64,000 nt of DNA from Candidatus Nanopelagicales bacterium (GTDB taxonomy: Bacteria; Actinomycetota; Actinomycetes; S36-B12), in the NCBI GenBank assembly GCA_018609125.1, contig JABAYF010000020.1:24563-88562 (forward strand), read 5' to 3'. The notes below the pieces were generated by a model that worked only from the letters and a program-made list of their open reading frames with translations, ran no database searches and had not been told where the DNA came from. Shown here piece by piece: positions 38,826 to 48,834 of the stretch. Position numbers and translations under genes: made by a program. How positions within the stretch are numbered: the first letter of the stretch is position 1; each line of letters opens with the position of its first letter.

Positions 38826-40117
38826 GGCACCTCCACTTCTGAAGCCCGTACGTCACTGACGCGATCACGCCAGTCGGCGGGCAGCATGTGGTCGATGAGG
38901 TCGTCGACGGTGACCACGCCGATGAGGTGATCGGTCTCGTCAACAACGGGAAGAGCAACGAGGTTGTAGGTCGCAAAGTAACGGGCGACTTCACCCACCG
39001 GTGTTTCGGCCCTAATCGGTTCTAGCGCAACGTCAAGCAGGGCCGTTACTAACGTGGCCGGCGGTTCGCGAAGCAGGCGTTGAAAATGGCATGTGCCGAT
39101 ATAGCGCCCCGTGGGAGTTTCCAAGGGAGCGCGCACGATGTACACCTGGCCGGCCAGTGCGGGGGAAAGATCAGGATTGCGAATGTGAGCGAGTGCATCA
39201 GCGACCGTGGCATCCGGTGGCAGCAGGATGGGTTCGGTGGTCATCATGCCGCCAGCGGTGTAGTCGTCGTAGCGCAGCAGGCGGCGAATATCGGCTGCCT
39301 CTTCAGGTTCCATGCGTTCAAGTAGGTCAGCGGCCTGCTCGGGCGGTAACTCAGAAATAAGATCCGCCGCGTCGTCGGGGTCCATTTCTTCGAGCACATC
39401 GGCGGCTCGCTCAGCTTCTAGGCGCTGCAAGATCTCGACCTGATCGTCCTCGGGTAGTTCTTCGAGGACATCGGCGAGGCGTTCGTCGTCTAGTTGCCGG
39501 GCAACCTCGATGCGTCGCTTTTGGCTGAGGTCCATGAGTGCGCGAGCTAGGTCGGCTGGTCTCAGGTTTTCCATCGTCGATAGTAAATGCTCCGCACCCT
39601 GCTCGGCGGTGGGAAGCGTTAAGCCGTTGACGTCGTTAAAGTCTACGATCCGGCTCTCTCCGCGCCGGCGCAGTCGACCTTTCAGGCGTACGTAAATCTG
39701 GGAAACTTCCCAGTCGCTGTACGCCTGCCGGTCAATGGCCACATCCATTACGGTCACCGTACTTCGGTCGGTGGTAGCCGCATCCGACTTAGGCTCGCCC
39801 GGTTCGACGAGCGTGACGTGCCGGTCGAGAAGATCAGCCATGACCAGGGTTTCGCCGGGCCGCTGCTCAAAGCGACGAAGGTTAACGACGCCGTTGACCA
39901 GAATCTGATGGGAATCGATGGCGCTGACCTTGGTCATCGGAATGAAGATGCGGCGGCGACCGACGACTTCAACGACGAGGCCGAGCACCCGAGGTGGCTT
40001 GCGGTCGGTACGCAGCAGCACCACGATGTCGCGGAGACGGCCCACCTGGTCGGCTTTAGGGTCAAAGACACCCGCGCCGGCGAGGCGGGCGACAAAGACT
40101 CGGGCGGCGGTGCTCAC
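38822..40117 (-). CDS. MgtE N-domain / CBS / PRC-barrel protein
   Basis: ADVLEELPEDDQVEILQRLEAERAADVLEEMDPDDAADLI; CBS pair; no C-terminal channel TM domain. Confidence 0.87.
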   Translation of the reverse strand: MSTAARVFVARLAGAGVFDPKADQVGRLRDIVVLLRTDRKPPRVLGLVVEVVGRRRIFIPMTKVSAIDSHQILVNGVVNLRRFEQRPGETLVMADLLDRHVTLVEPGEPKSDAATTDRSTVTVMDVAIDRQAYSDWEVSQIYVRLKGRLRRRGESRIVDFNDVNGLTLPTAEQGAEHLLSTMENLRPADLARALMDLSQKRRIEVARQLDDERLADVLEELPEDDQVEILQRLEAERAADVLEEMDPDDAADLISELPPEQAADLLERMEPEEAADIRRLLRYDDYTAGGMMTTEPILLPPDATVADALAHIRNPDLSPALAGQVYIVRAPLETPTGRYIGTCHFQRLLREPPATLVTALLDVALEPIRAETPVGEVARYFATYNLVALPVVDETDHLIGVVTVDDLIDHMLPADWRDRVSDVRASEVEVP

Positions 40118-40187
40118 AGGTACTGAGGCTAGCCGATGGAGCGGGCCTCGTTGGTCATGCTTGGCCAACGATGGGTAATCTCACCAT

Positions 40188-41165
40188 ATGACAACGCATC
40201 CTGATGTGCCTCGTGGTCAGCGTTCACGTCGGTCCAACCTCGCTGTTCCCGGCTCGAGCCCGAAGATGCTGGATAAAGCCCGAGGTCTGCCTGCAGACCA
40301 GGTCTTTATGGACATCGAAGACGCTGTGGCGCCCCTGGCCAAGCCAGAGGCCCGGGTCAATATCGTGGCCGCGCTGAATGAAGGCGGTTATGAAGGCAAA
40401 GTTCGCACCGTACGTGTGAACGACTGGACGACGCAGTGGACCTACGCCGATGTCGTGGCCATTATGGAAGGCGCCGGTCACAATCTTGACTGCATCATGC
40501 TGCCCAAGGTGCAAACCGCGGATCAGGTTGTGGCGCTGGACCTGTTGATGACCCAGATCGAGAAATCCATGGGCCTGCCGGTGGGACGAATTGGTATCGA
40601 GGCACAAATCGAAAATGCCATGGGGCTGATCAATGTCGATGCGATTGCTGCTGCGAGCCCGCGGGTAGAGACGATCATTTTTGGTCCGGCTGATTTCATG
40701 GCCAGCATCAACATGAAGTCGCTGGTGGTGGGGGAGAATCCACCGGGCTATGACACCGGCGACGCCTACCACTACATCTTGATGCGTATTCTGATGGCTG
40801 CTCGTGCCTATGACCTGCACGCCATCGATGGCCCCTACCTTCAAATTAAGGATGTTGATGGATACCGGCGAGTGGCTGGTCGCAGTGCGGCCCTGGGCTT
40901 TGATGGCAAGTGGGTGCTGCACCCCGGCCAGGTGGATGCGGCCAACGAGGTGTACAGCCCGCGACAAGAGGACTACGACCACGCTGAATTGATTCTGGAT
41001 AGTTATGAGTTCTTCACCTCCGCAGCCGGTGGAGCCAAGGGTGCAGTGATGCTCGGCGACGAGATGATTGATGAGGCAAGCCGAAAAATGGCACTGGTCA
41101 TCGCGGCGAAGGGACGGGCCGCAGGCATGGTGCGCAACGAACAGTTCACGCCCCCGCAGGTCTAG
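40188..41165 (+). CDS. HpcH/HpaI aldolase/citrate lyase family CoA-ester lyase (malyl-CoA lyase-like)
   Basis: VFMDIEDAVAPLAKPEAR; IMLPKVQTADQV; GFDGKWVLHPGQVDAANEV. Confidence 0.9.
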   Translation: MTTHPDVPRGQRSRRSNLAVPGSSPKMLDKARGLPADQVFMDIEDAVAPLAKPEARVNIVAALNEGGYEGKVRTVRVNDWTTQWTYADVVAIMEGAGHNLDCIMLPKVQTADQVVALDLLMTQIEKSMGLPVGRIGIEAQIENAMGLINVDAIAAASPRVETIIFGPADFMASINMKSLVVGENPPGYDTGDAYHYILMRILMAARAYDLHAIDGPYLQIKDVDGYRRVAGRSAALGFDGKWVLHPGQVDAANEVYSPRQEDYDHAELILDSYEFFTSAAGGAKGAVMLGDEMIDEASRKMALVIAAKGRAAGMVRNEQFTPPQV

Positions 41166-41205
41166 CGCGCCATGGGTCATGACACGCGGTGAGTGAGGTA
41201 TTGGG

Positions 41206-41829
41206 TTGACTCCCGGTGCGGCGCGCCGTCACCTTGGCATCGACGCGGCTGCGTCACCCGAACAGGTGCGGGCTGCGTGGCGCCTGTGGGCACGGATGGC
41301 CCACCCAGACCACGGTGGCGACCCAGCGCAGTTCCGGCTGCTCTGCCAGGCCCGCGATGTGCTGCTCCACAGCGCCTCTGCCAAGCCGTCACATCAGCAC
41401 GCCGCCCCACCGAACCAGCATGCGTGGGCTCCGGCCCATCGGCGCAACTGGCGTGAAATCACTCGGCGACCCACGCGCAGGGCGGCCGTGCTTGCGTCTG
41501 CATTAATTTCCCTAGGCCTCCTTCTGGCCCTGCTGCCACAGATCTTTCCCGGTGCACCGTTGGTTCTATCGGCAGCCCCAGCAGCTCTGGGGGCGGCCGG
41601 AGTGGCCCTGTACTTGCGTGATCAAATTCTGGTGGTCACCGCCGATGTCGGACATCGCATTGTTGGTGTCACCCTCATCTGGCTGCCCCTTGCAACGGGC
41701 CAGGTTGTGCTGGCCGAAACCGTCGGGGTGTCCCTGTTGACCGTATTGCCGTTGCTCGCGCTACCCCTGGTGGCGGTGGTGGCAGCGCAGAACCCGGGCG
41801 CGGGCCTACGGCGCCACCCGATGCGCTAG
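41206..41829 (+). CDS. J-domain-containing membrane protein
   Basis: HLGIDAAASPEQVRAAWRLWARMAHPDHGGDPAQFRLLCQARDVL then TM segments; TTG start. Confidence 0.72.
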   Translation: MTPGAARRHLGIDAAASPEQVRAAWRLWARMAHPDHGGDPAQFRLLCQARDVLLHSASAKPSHQHAAPPNQHAWAPAHRRNWREITRRPTRRAAVLASALISLGLLLALLPQIFPGAPLVLSAAPAALGAAGVALYLRDQILVVTADVGHRIVGVTLIWLPLATGQVVLAETVGVSLLTVLPLLALPLVAVVAAQNPGAGLRRHPMR

Positions 41830-41919
41830 ACAAAGCCGATTTGGTGAACGTCCGTTAGCATCGTAAAAACAGGGGTGTACCGCCTGAGACACCCGCACCC
41901 ATCATCGCCCGGAGGAATC

Positions 41920-43125
41920 ATGTCGCGACTCGCTCAAACTGACGGCTTAACCGATGTGCAGGAGCAGATCCTGGAAGCCGTTCGCGACTTCGTCGATAAC
42001 GAAATCCTGCCCAACGCTAACTTCCTCGAGCACAAGGATGAGTACCCGGCCGACATCGTTGAGGGCCTGAAGGAACTCGGCGTCTTCGGTCTGATGATCC
42101 CAGAGGAGTACGGCGGTCTAGGCGAGTCACTGTTGACCTATGCGCTGGTCATTGAGGAAATCGCGCGTGGATGGATGAGCGTCAGCGGCGTGGTCAACAC
42201 CCACTTCATCGTCGCCTGGATGCTGATGCAGCACGGCACAGACGAGCAAAAAGCCCATTTCCTACCCCGCATGGCCACCGGTGATGTGCGCGGTGCGTTC
42301 TCGATGTCTGAGCCCGGATGCGGATCTGATGTATCCGCGATCCAGAGTAAGGCGGTCCGCGAAGGCGATGAATTTGTTTTGAACGGTCAGAAAATGTGGC
42401 TCACCAATGGGGGCTCCTCCACCCTGGTGGCCGTGCTCGTGCGAACCGATGCTGAGAGTGCAGAAGATGCCAGTGTGTATCGCCGCATGACCACGTTCTT
42501 GATTGAGAAGCCCGCTGGTTTCGGAGAGGTGTTACCGGGACTCACGATTCCGGGCAAGATCGAAAAAATGGGCTACAAGGGTGTGGACACCACCGAACTC
42601 ATTATGGATAACTTCCGGCTACCCGCCAATACGGTGCTCGGTGGTGAGTGCGGTCAGGGCTTCTACCAGATGATGGACGGGGTAGAGGTGGGTCGCGTGA
42701 ATGTCGCTGCCAGAGCGTGCGGTTTGGCAACCCGAGCCTTCGAGCTGGGCGTGGAATATGCCCAGCAGCGCGTCACATTCGGCAAACCCATCGCCGAACA
42801 CCAGGCGGTTGCGTTCCGGTTGGCGGAGATGGCGACGAAGGTGGAGGCCGCTCACCAGATGATGATTATGGCGGCGCGTAAGAAAGACTCTGGCGACCGC
42901 AACGACCTGGAATCAGGGATGGCGAAGATGCTAGCCAGTGAATACTGCAAGGAGGTCGTGGAAGATTCCTTCCGCATTCACGGCGGATACGGTTACTCCA
43001 AGGAGTATGAGATTGAACGCCTCTACCGTGAAGCGCCCATGCTGATGATCGGCGAAGGCACCGCAGACATTCAGAAGATGATTATCGCGCGGCGGTTGTT
43101 GGAGAACTACAAATCACGCTCGTGA
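41920..43125 (+). CDS. Acyl-CoA dehydrogenase
   Basis: FSMSEPGCGSDVSAIQSKAV; IHGGYGYSKEYEIERLYREAPMLMIGEGTADIQKMIIAR; SD GGAGGA. Confidence 0.95.
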   Translation: MSRLAQTDGLTDVQEQILEAVRDFVDNEILPNANFLEHKDEYPADIVEGLKELGVFGLMIPEEYGGLGESLLTYALVIEEIARGWMSVSGVVNTHFIVAWMLMQHGTDEQKAHFLPRMATGDVRGAFSMSEPGCGSDVSAIQSKAVREGDEFVLNGQKMWLTNGGSSTLVAVLVRTDAESAEDASVYRRMTTFLIEKPAGFGEVLPGLTIPGKIEKMGYKGVDTTELIMDNFRLPANTVLGGECGQGFYQMMDGVEVGRVNVAARACGLATRAFELGVEYAQQRVTFGKPIAEHQAVAFRLAEMATKVEAAHQMMIMAARKKDSGDRNDLESGMAKMLASEYCKEVVEDSFRIHGGYGYSKEYEIERLYREAPMLMIGEGTADIQKMIIARRLLENYKSRS

Positions 43126-43815
43126 GCGACGTGTTCGTAGCAGGCGGTCAAGGCCCCAAAAAATGAGGTTGAGTATGAGGGCAAAGACCACGATCCCCAC
43201 CACATTGATCATCACCGTGCCGTAGCCGTTTGTCACGACGTCAACGAACGGGTACGGGTAGGCGTCGATAATGGCACCGCGGATCAGCGCGAAAACCAAC
43301 CAGGCGATGGGCAGCACGAAGGAAAGGGCAATCACGCGCGGATTGATCCATCCGCGCGGACCCACAATCAGCCACACCAGCACGGTCAGTACCGGAGTGA
43401 TCTGGTGTTCAATGGAATTGGCGATCGCGCCCAGCCCCTCCGGGCTTGAGTCGCCGGCCAGAATCAGGTTGTACACCACACCGGTCACGGTGATCATCAA
43501 GACCGTGTCAAGGCGGAGCACGCGGAAAATACGACCATCGCGATTGGGATTGAGAAACAAAATCGTGAGAATGACCGCGACAAGAATGTTGGACAGGATC
43601 GTGAAGTAGGTGAAGTAGTCGAAAATTCGACCTAGGGCGCCCTGTTCGTTGTTACCCAGAATGGATGGCACCGTATTGTCACTGGGATAGGTGCCCAGGG
43701 TGGTGATGACAAATTGCAAGATCACCCCGCTCCACGCAACGAGGGCGTTAATGCCAAAAAGCGGGCGGGCCCAGGAAGATACGGGCCGAGGGATGGTCAA
43801 ACTCTCCTGCGTCAT
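43114..43815 (-). CDS. Pr6Pr-family (FAR-17a/AIG1-like) membrane protein
   Basis: Six-TM pattern; YFTYFTILSNILVAVIL; DAYPYPFVDVVTNGYGTVMINV. Confidence 0.8.
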   Translation of the reverse strand: MTQESLTIPRPVSSWARPLFGINALVAWSGVILQFVITTLGTYPSDNTVPSILGNNEQGALGRIFDYFTYFTILSNILVAVILTILFLNPNRDGRIFRVLRLDTVLMITVTGVVYNLILAGDSSPEGLGAIANSIEHQITPVLTVLVWLIVGPRGWINPRVIALSFVLPIAWLVFALIRGAIIDAYPYPFVDVVTNGYGTVMINVVGIVVFALILNLIFWGLDRLLRTRRSRA

Positions 43816-43899
43816 GGCGGGTTAGGCTACGGCACCGGCTGATCAGTGCGGCATAGCCGGGGTGGATTGACGTCTATGACGGCGATAGGGAGGACACCG

Positions 43900-44304
43900 A
43901 TGGCGATGGAAATTCACTGCGTGGGTGGCATTATTTTCGATCCGCAGGGGCGGCTGCTGCTGATCAAGCGCGGCCATTCGCCCTCTCGGGGCGCCTGGTC
44001 GCTGCCCGGAGGGCGAATAGAACCGGGCGAAACACACGCGCAGGCCCTAGTGCGCGAAATTCGTGAAGAAACCGGCCTAACAGTGCAACCGGGCGGACTG
44101 GCGGGAGTGATCGACATTCCTGCGGGCCCGGAGGAGATTTTCGTCGTGCACGATTATGCCACCCATGGCCACTCAGGCGAGCTGATGGCCGGCGATGACG
44201 CGGTTGAGGCCCGTTGGTTTAGCCGGTCTGAGCTTGATGACCTTCACACAACCCCCGGCCTGGTCGCAACACTGACCGCGTGGGGGTTGTGTGAAGGGAA
44301 TTGA
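43900..44304 (+). CDS. NUDIX hydrolase
   Basis: GGRIEPGETHAQALVREIREETGL; SD AGGGAGG before ATG 43900. Confidence 0.93.
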   Translation: MAMEIHCVGGIIFDPQGRLLLIKRGHSPSRGAWSLPGGRIEPGETHAQALVREIREETGLTVQPGGLAGVIDIPAGPEEIFVVHDYATHGHSGELMAGDDAVEARWFSRSELDDLHTTPGLVATLTAWGLCEGN

Positions 44305-44305
44305 A

Positions 44306-45826
44306 CTATTTTGCCGGTGCGCTGGCCGGGCCGGTGCCGCCGCGGGTTCGACGCCGCTGACGGCGTTTCGTTGCGTCCGGGGTAGCGGCTTTCTTTTTCG
44401 CCGGTGCATCGGTAGTTCGTGAGCCGTGCGGGGTACGCGCAGCTTTTTGGCCCCCAGATTTACCGGGACCACCGATGTCTTCGACCTGTTCGGCGCCTAG
44501 GCCGGCCCGGGTGCGGGAGGTGCGGGGCAGTTTTCCAGAAACACGCGGGTCGATGCTGAGTCCGGTGAAAACATGATCGCTCGTGGAGTACGTTTCGACA
44601 GGTTCGGCAAAGGCCAAACCTAGGGCCTTGTTGATCATCTGCCAGCGCGCGATGTCGGCCCAGTCAACGAGGGTGACCGCCACACCGGTCGCACCCGCGC
44701 GGCCGGTGCGACCGACGCGATGCAGGTAGGTTTTTTCATCGTCGGGGCATTCGTAGTTGATGACGTGGGTAACGCCTTCAACGTCGATACCTCGCGCTGC
44801 CACGTCGGTTGCCACGAGCACGTCAACCTTGCCCGTGCGAAACGCACGAAGTGCCTGTTCGCGTGCTCCTTGGCCTAGGTCTCCGTGGACGCTAGCCACG
44901 GCGAAACCGCGCTCGGTGAGATCGTCGGCCACTTTTTGTGCCTTGCGCTTAGTGCGGGTAAACACCATCACCAAGCCACGATCCTTCGCTTGCAGGATCC
45001 GCGCCAAAAGTTCGACCTTGTCCATGGGGTGTGCTCGCCACACATGCTGCTCAATGGTGTCTACGGTGGCGCTTTCATCACCGGGAGTGCTTGCTCGGAT
45101 GTGGGTGGGCTTAGTCATGTACCGACGAGCAAGGTTCACGATTTGCCCCGGCATGGTGGCCGAGAAAAGCATGGTTTGGCGGACGGGAGGAATCAGAGCA
45201 ACGATGCGCTCAACATCGGGGAGGAACCCCATGTCGAGCATCTCGTCAGCCTCATCGAGGACAAGCACCCGCACCTCGCCAAGTCGCAGATTGCCACGTT
45301 GGGCGAGGTCAATCAGGCGCCCGGGGGTGCCCACGACCACCTCGACACCGCGAGTAAGCGCATCGATTTGGGGTTCGTATGCGCGGCCGCCGTACACGCT
45401 CAATACGCGTGTGCCCATCTTGGCGCTGGCGCGTTCAAGGTCAGTGGCAACCTGAAGACACAGTTCACGGGTGGGCACAACGATAAGTGCTTGTGGTGCA
45501 GCACCTTTAGTGCCGCTGGACTCAATGTTCATGAGTAGGGGGATGCCAAAGCCAAGGGTTTTTCCGGTGCCGGTCTTGGCCTGGCCAATCAGGTCGCGTC
45601 CTTCGCGAGCAAGGGGCAGACACATGGCCTGGATCGGAAAGGCCTGTTCAATTCCTTGCTCGGCCAGCGCCGCCACGATGGCCGGATCGGCACCAAGTTC
45701 GGTAAAGGTCGGGGGGATCTCCGGCGGAGTCAGCGGTGACTCTTCGATGCCGTTATCTGCTGCTACTTCGGCTACTGCGGTTTCGGTTTGGGTTGTATCT
45801 GTTACGGGGTTCAGGGGATTCTCCAC
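44306..45826 (-). CDS. DEAD/DEAH-box ATP-dependent RNA helicase
   Basis: AKTGTGKTLGFGIP, VLDEADEMLDMGF, SAT, HRVGRTGRAG; basic C-terminal tail. Confidence 0.95.
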   Translation of the reverse strand: MENPLNPVTDTTQTETAVAEVAADNGIEESPLTPPEIPPTFTELGADPAIVAALAEQGIEQAFPIQAMCLPLAREGRDLIGQAKTGTGKTLGFGIPLLMNIESSGTKGAAPQALIVVPTRELCLQVATDLERASAKMGTRVLSVYGGRAYEPQIDALTRGVEVVVGTPGRLIDLAQRGNLRLGEVRVLVLDEADEMLDMGFLPDVERIVALIPPVRQTMLFSATMPGQIVNLARRYMTKPTHIRASTPGDESATVDTIEQHVWRAHPMDKVELLARILQAKDRGLVMVFTRTKRKAQKVADDLTERGFAVASVHGDLGQGAREQALRAFRTGKVDVLVATDVAARGIDVEGVTHVINYECPDDEKTYLHRVGRTGRAGATGVAVTLVDWADIARWQMINKALGLAFAEPVETYSTSDHVFTGLSIDPRVSGKLPRTSRTRAGLGAEQVEDIGGPGKSGGQKAARTPHGSRTTDAPAKKKAATPDATKRRQRRRTRGGTGPASAPAK

Positions 45827-46041
45827 ACATTCGATGCGAGTTCGCGGGCACCGCACCCGAGGGCGGATATCGGTACATATTCGGGGGCGCCGACGCGCGT
45901 CTCGCTGGTCTTCAATCGCGTATCCACGCTGGATTCGCGAATTTGGTTGGGGCGGTCAATGAATTTAGGGACTCACGCCCCTCCTCATGCTGCGGTTGCA
46001 GCGTGTTCATCCTACCCCGGTGGGTACTAGGGTCTTGACCT

Positions 46042-46755
46042 GTGGGCGAGGGAGAGGTCATTCGTGAGCAGATTTCGGCCGATCCGTTGAGTTGGACGCC
46101 GGAGTACCGCGCCGGCGTTATTGATTTACTCGGAGTGTTGGCCTATGGCGAACTCAGTGCCTGTCAGCGCATGGCCGCCGATGCAGCGCTGGCACCCACC
46201 CTTGAAGATGAAGTGGCGCTACTTTCGCTGGTAGGCAATGAGTTTAGACATTTCACCATGCTCAAAGCCCGACTCGAACAACTCGGGGTAAGCGTCAACG
46301 ATGCGATGACCCCATTTCGGGCAGCGATCATCGGTTTCCACGACCACACCGCCCCGAGCGACTGGTGGGAGGGGCTGGTGAAGGTTTATGTTGGCGATGG
46401 GATCGCGACTGACTTCTACCGTGAGATCGCCGCCTATATTGACCCCGATACGCAAGCCGTTGTGCTCAGCGTGTGCGCCGACCCGGGCGCCTCCGACTAC
46501 GTGATTCGGCGAGTTCGTGAGGGAATTGCCCAGGATCCGCGGGTGGCTGGCCGGTTGGCCCTGTGGGGGCGGCGGTTGGTGGGCGAGGCGCTCAGCCAGG
46601 CACAGCGGGTCGCGGTGGACCGCGACGGGCTGACACACCTACTGGTGGGCAATGTTGAACAGCCGGGTGCAGATTTGGCGGAAATTGGGCGAATGTTAGC
46701 TCGGATGACTGACGCTCACGCGGCCCGCATGCAAACACTGGGGCTATCTGCTTAA
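46042..46755 (+). CDS. Ferritin-like fold protein (MiaE-like domain)
   Basis: VIDLLGVLAYGELSACQRMAADAALAPTLEDEVALLSLVGNEFRHFTML. Confidence 0.82.
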   Translation: MGEGEVIREQISADPLSWTPEYRAGVIDLLGVLAYGELSACQRMAADAALAPTLEDEVALLSLVGNEFRHFTMLKARLEQLGVSVNDAMTPFRAAIIGFHDHTAPSDWWEGLVKVYVGDGIATDFYREIAAYIDPDTQAVVLSVCADPGASDYVIRRVREGIAQDPRVAGRLALWGRRLVGEALSQAQRVAVDRDGLTHLLVGNVEQPGADLAEIGRMLARMTDAHAARMQTLGLSA

Positions 46756-46979
46756 GAGGTGCTGCCAAACCCCACGCGGCGGCTGGCCGAGTCGCCGAGC
46801 TCGACGTAGGCAATGCGGTCGGCCGGAATCAAAATAGTACGACCCCGGTCGTCATTAAGGTTGAGAACTGCGCCATCGGTGAGTGCTTTTTGCACTGCCT
46901 TGGTGATATCCCCTGCGGAATCGGTGCTGTCGAACGTGATTTCGCGAGCGGTATGCAGCACGCCAATCTTGACCTCCAC
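46752..46979 (-). CDS. DUF3107 protein
   Basis: VEVKIGVLHTAREITFDSTDSAGDITKAVQKAL...ILIPADRIAYVELG; SD GGAGG upstream. Confidence 0.9.
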   Translation of the reverse strand: MEVKIGVLHTAREITFDSTDSAGDITKAVQKALTDGAVLNLNDDRGRTILIPADRIAYVELGDSASRRVGFGSTS

Positions 46980-47104
46980 GAACAACGCCTCCCACGACGG
47001 TGAACAGCCAACCCAGGCGGGTAGACGGTAATGCTGTGCCAGATGGACGGTGCGGCTCATCGAGAGCCTCGCCCGTATCAATCTATGTGCAGGCTAACCC
47101 AGGA

Positions 47105-47743
47105 TCAGGCGTCTGGCATGGGCGGGTGACTGCGGGGGAAACCGCGGATGCCACGCCAACCCAGCGACGAGACAAGATCGATGGCGGTAGCTCGGGCAAC
47201 GCCATCGCGGTCGCGCAACCAGCTGCGAGCGGCGACGTGGGCCATACCGAGCAAACCGCCGGCCAGTAGATGGGCCTCTTCTTCGGATAGCCCGGTGTCG
47301 GTAGCGATCACGCGACTGAGTAGACCTGCGGTGGCTGCGTCGGCTGCTTCCATGCGGTCGCGCACGGCAGGTTCGTGTGGCAGGTCACTTTCGAAGATCA
47401 GGCGGTAGGGGCTGTCTGGCTCATCCACGAATTCAAAGTACGCACCCACCGCCGCCCGAACGCGCTGCTGGTTGTCGGTGGTGGTGGCCATAGCGATCTG
47501 AACCGTGCGCAGTAGTTCGCCAATTCCCTCGTCGAGGAGGGCAAGGTACAGATCCAGTTTCCCCGGGAAATGCTGGTAGAGAACCGGCTTGCTTATGCCG
47601 GCTCGGTCAGCGATGTCGTCCATTCCAGCGAGGTGGTAACCCTGGGCCACGAACACTTCGCGGGCAGCGACGAGGAGTTGAGCTCGACGTTCCTCGCGGG
47701 GTAACCGCGTGGTGGCGCGTTCCCCGGCGACCGACATGCTCAC
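47105..47743 (-). CDS. TetR-family transcriptional regulator
   Basis: REERRAQLLVAAREVFVAQGYHLAGMDDIADRAGISKPVLYQHFPGKLDLYLALL. Confidence 0.94.
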   Translation of the reverse strand: MSMSVAGERATTRLPREERRAQLLVAAREVFVAQGYHLAGMDDIADRAGISKPVLYQHFPGKLDLYLALLDEGIGELLRTVQIAMATTTDNQQRVRAAVGAYFEFVDEPDSPYRLIFESDLPHEPAVRDRMEAADAATAGLLSRVIATDTGLSEEEAHLLAGGLLGMAHVAARSWLRDRDGVARATAIDLVSSLGWRGIRGFPRSHPPMPDA

Positions 47744-47770
47744 ATCGTAACGAGAGCCCGACCCCCAACC

Positions 47771-48742
47771 GTGATCGCAATGCCTTCAGGGGTGATCATG
47801 GTGAACGTGTCATCGTCATTGAGTTGGTCACCACATCTACTGCCCATGCCCGACGGGGCCATCAACGTTCGGGTGTCACATCGTCATACCAGGATCGTTG
47901 ATGGGATGCCGGTGATGTCACATGACCGGCCGCAGGCTGTCATGATCCACGGTTTGGGCGGCTCTTCCCTGAACTGGATCGAGCTCATGGATGTGCTCGA
48001 TGACGACCTTGCGATGACGGCGATCGACCTGCCCGGGTTTGGGTTTTCGCCACCGCCGCGAGATGGCGATTATCGGCCCAGCGGACACGCGCGTCAGGTG
48101 GCACGACTGCTTGATGCACTCAATCGCAACGCGATCTCCTCGCGGGGTTTTCACGTGTTCGGTAATTCACTCGGCGGGAACGTTGCGGTGCATCTAGCCG
48201 CTGATCGTCCCGACCTAGTGGCCACGTTGACCCTCCTGTCACCGGCGCTGCCAAGTACTCGAATCCGGCGGGGTGCAGCACATATGCCGGTTATTGCGAT
48301 CCCCGGCGTCGGTGAACGTCTTGTTCGCCGATACCTGCAACTTCCCGTGGAACAACGGGTCAACGACACGGTTCGCTCGGTCTATGGTCGACCGGAACGT
48401 ATGGCCGATAATCGACGCGAACTTATTGCCGACGAAGTGCTCAGGCGCGATGAGTTGCCCTACGTCACCGATGCCACCCTGTCGTCTCTGCGTGGACTCA
48501 TCTCTACCTTCGTGGACCCTCGAAGCAATCGAGTGTGGAAGTTGGCCGAGCGTATTCAGTGTCCGACCCTCGCCGTATACGGGCAGCGAGATCAATTGGT
48601 GGACCCCAAGGGTGCCCACCGCATTACCCGACACTTTCGCGATGCCCATGTGATGGTGCTGCCCGATTCCGGCCATGTTGCGATGATGGAACACCCGGCG
48701 GAGGTTGCCGCGGCGTGGCGAGATCTGGTGGGTCGCCCCTAG
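47771..48742 (+). CDS. Alpha/beta hydrolase
   Basis: VMIHGLGGSSLNWIEL; FGNSLGGNVAVHLA; DSGHVAMMEHPAEVA; exact start uncertain. Confidence 0.9.
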   Translation: MIAMPSGVIMVNVSSSLSWSPHLLPMPDGAINVRVSHRHTRIVDGMPVMSHDRPQAVMIHGLGGSSLNWIELMDVLDDDLAMTAIDLPGFGFSPPPRDGDYRPSGHARQVARLLDALNRNAISSRGFHVFGNSLGGNVAVHLAADRPDLVATLTLLSPALPSTRIRRGAAHMPVIAIPGVGERLVRRYLQLPVEQRVNDTVRSVYGRPERMADNRRELIADEVLRRDELPYVTDATLSSLRGLISTFVDPRSNRVWKLAERIQCPTLAVYGQRDQLVDPKGAHRITRHFRDAHVMVLPDSGHVAMMEHPAEVAAAWRDLVGRP

Positions 48743-48834
48743 GGTGGGAACACATCCCCCGTCTCCGTTGTTGCACTACCAAAGACGCTAGCGCCCGTCA
48801 GCCGCCACTTGCCGCCCGTGTGAGGAGCACTCCT

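Noticed and set aside
40224-41180. 318-aa antisense ORF opposite the HpcH/HpaI lyase
   Set aside because: Mirror ORF produced by high-GC codon bias; the sense frame has clear family motifs and the antisense translation has none.
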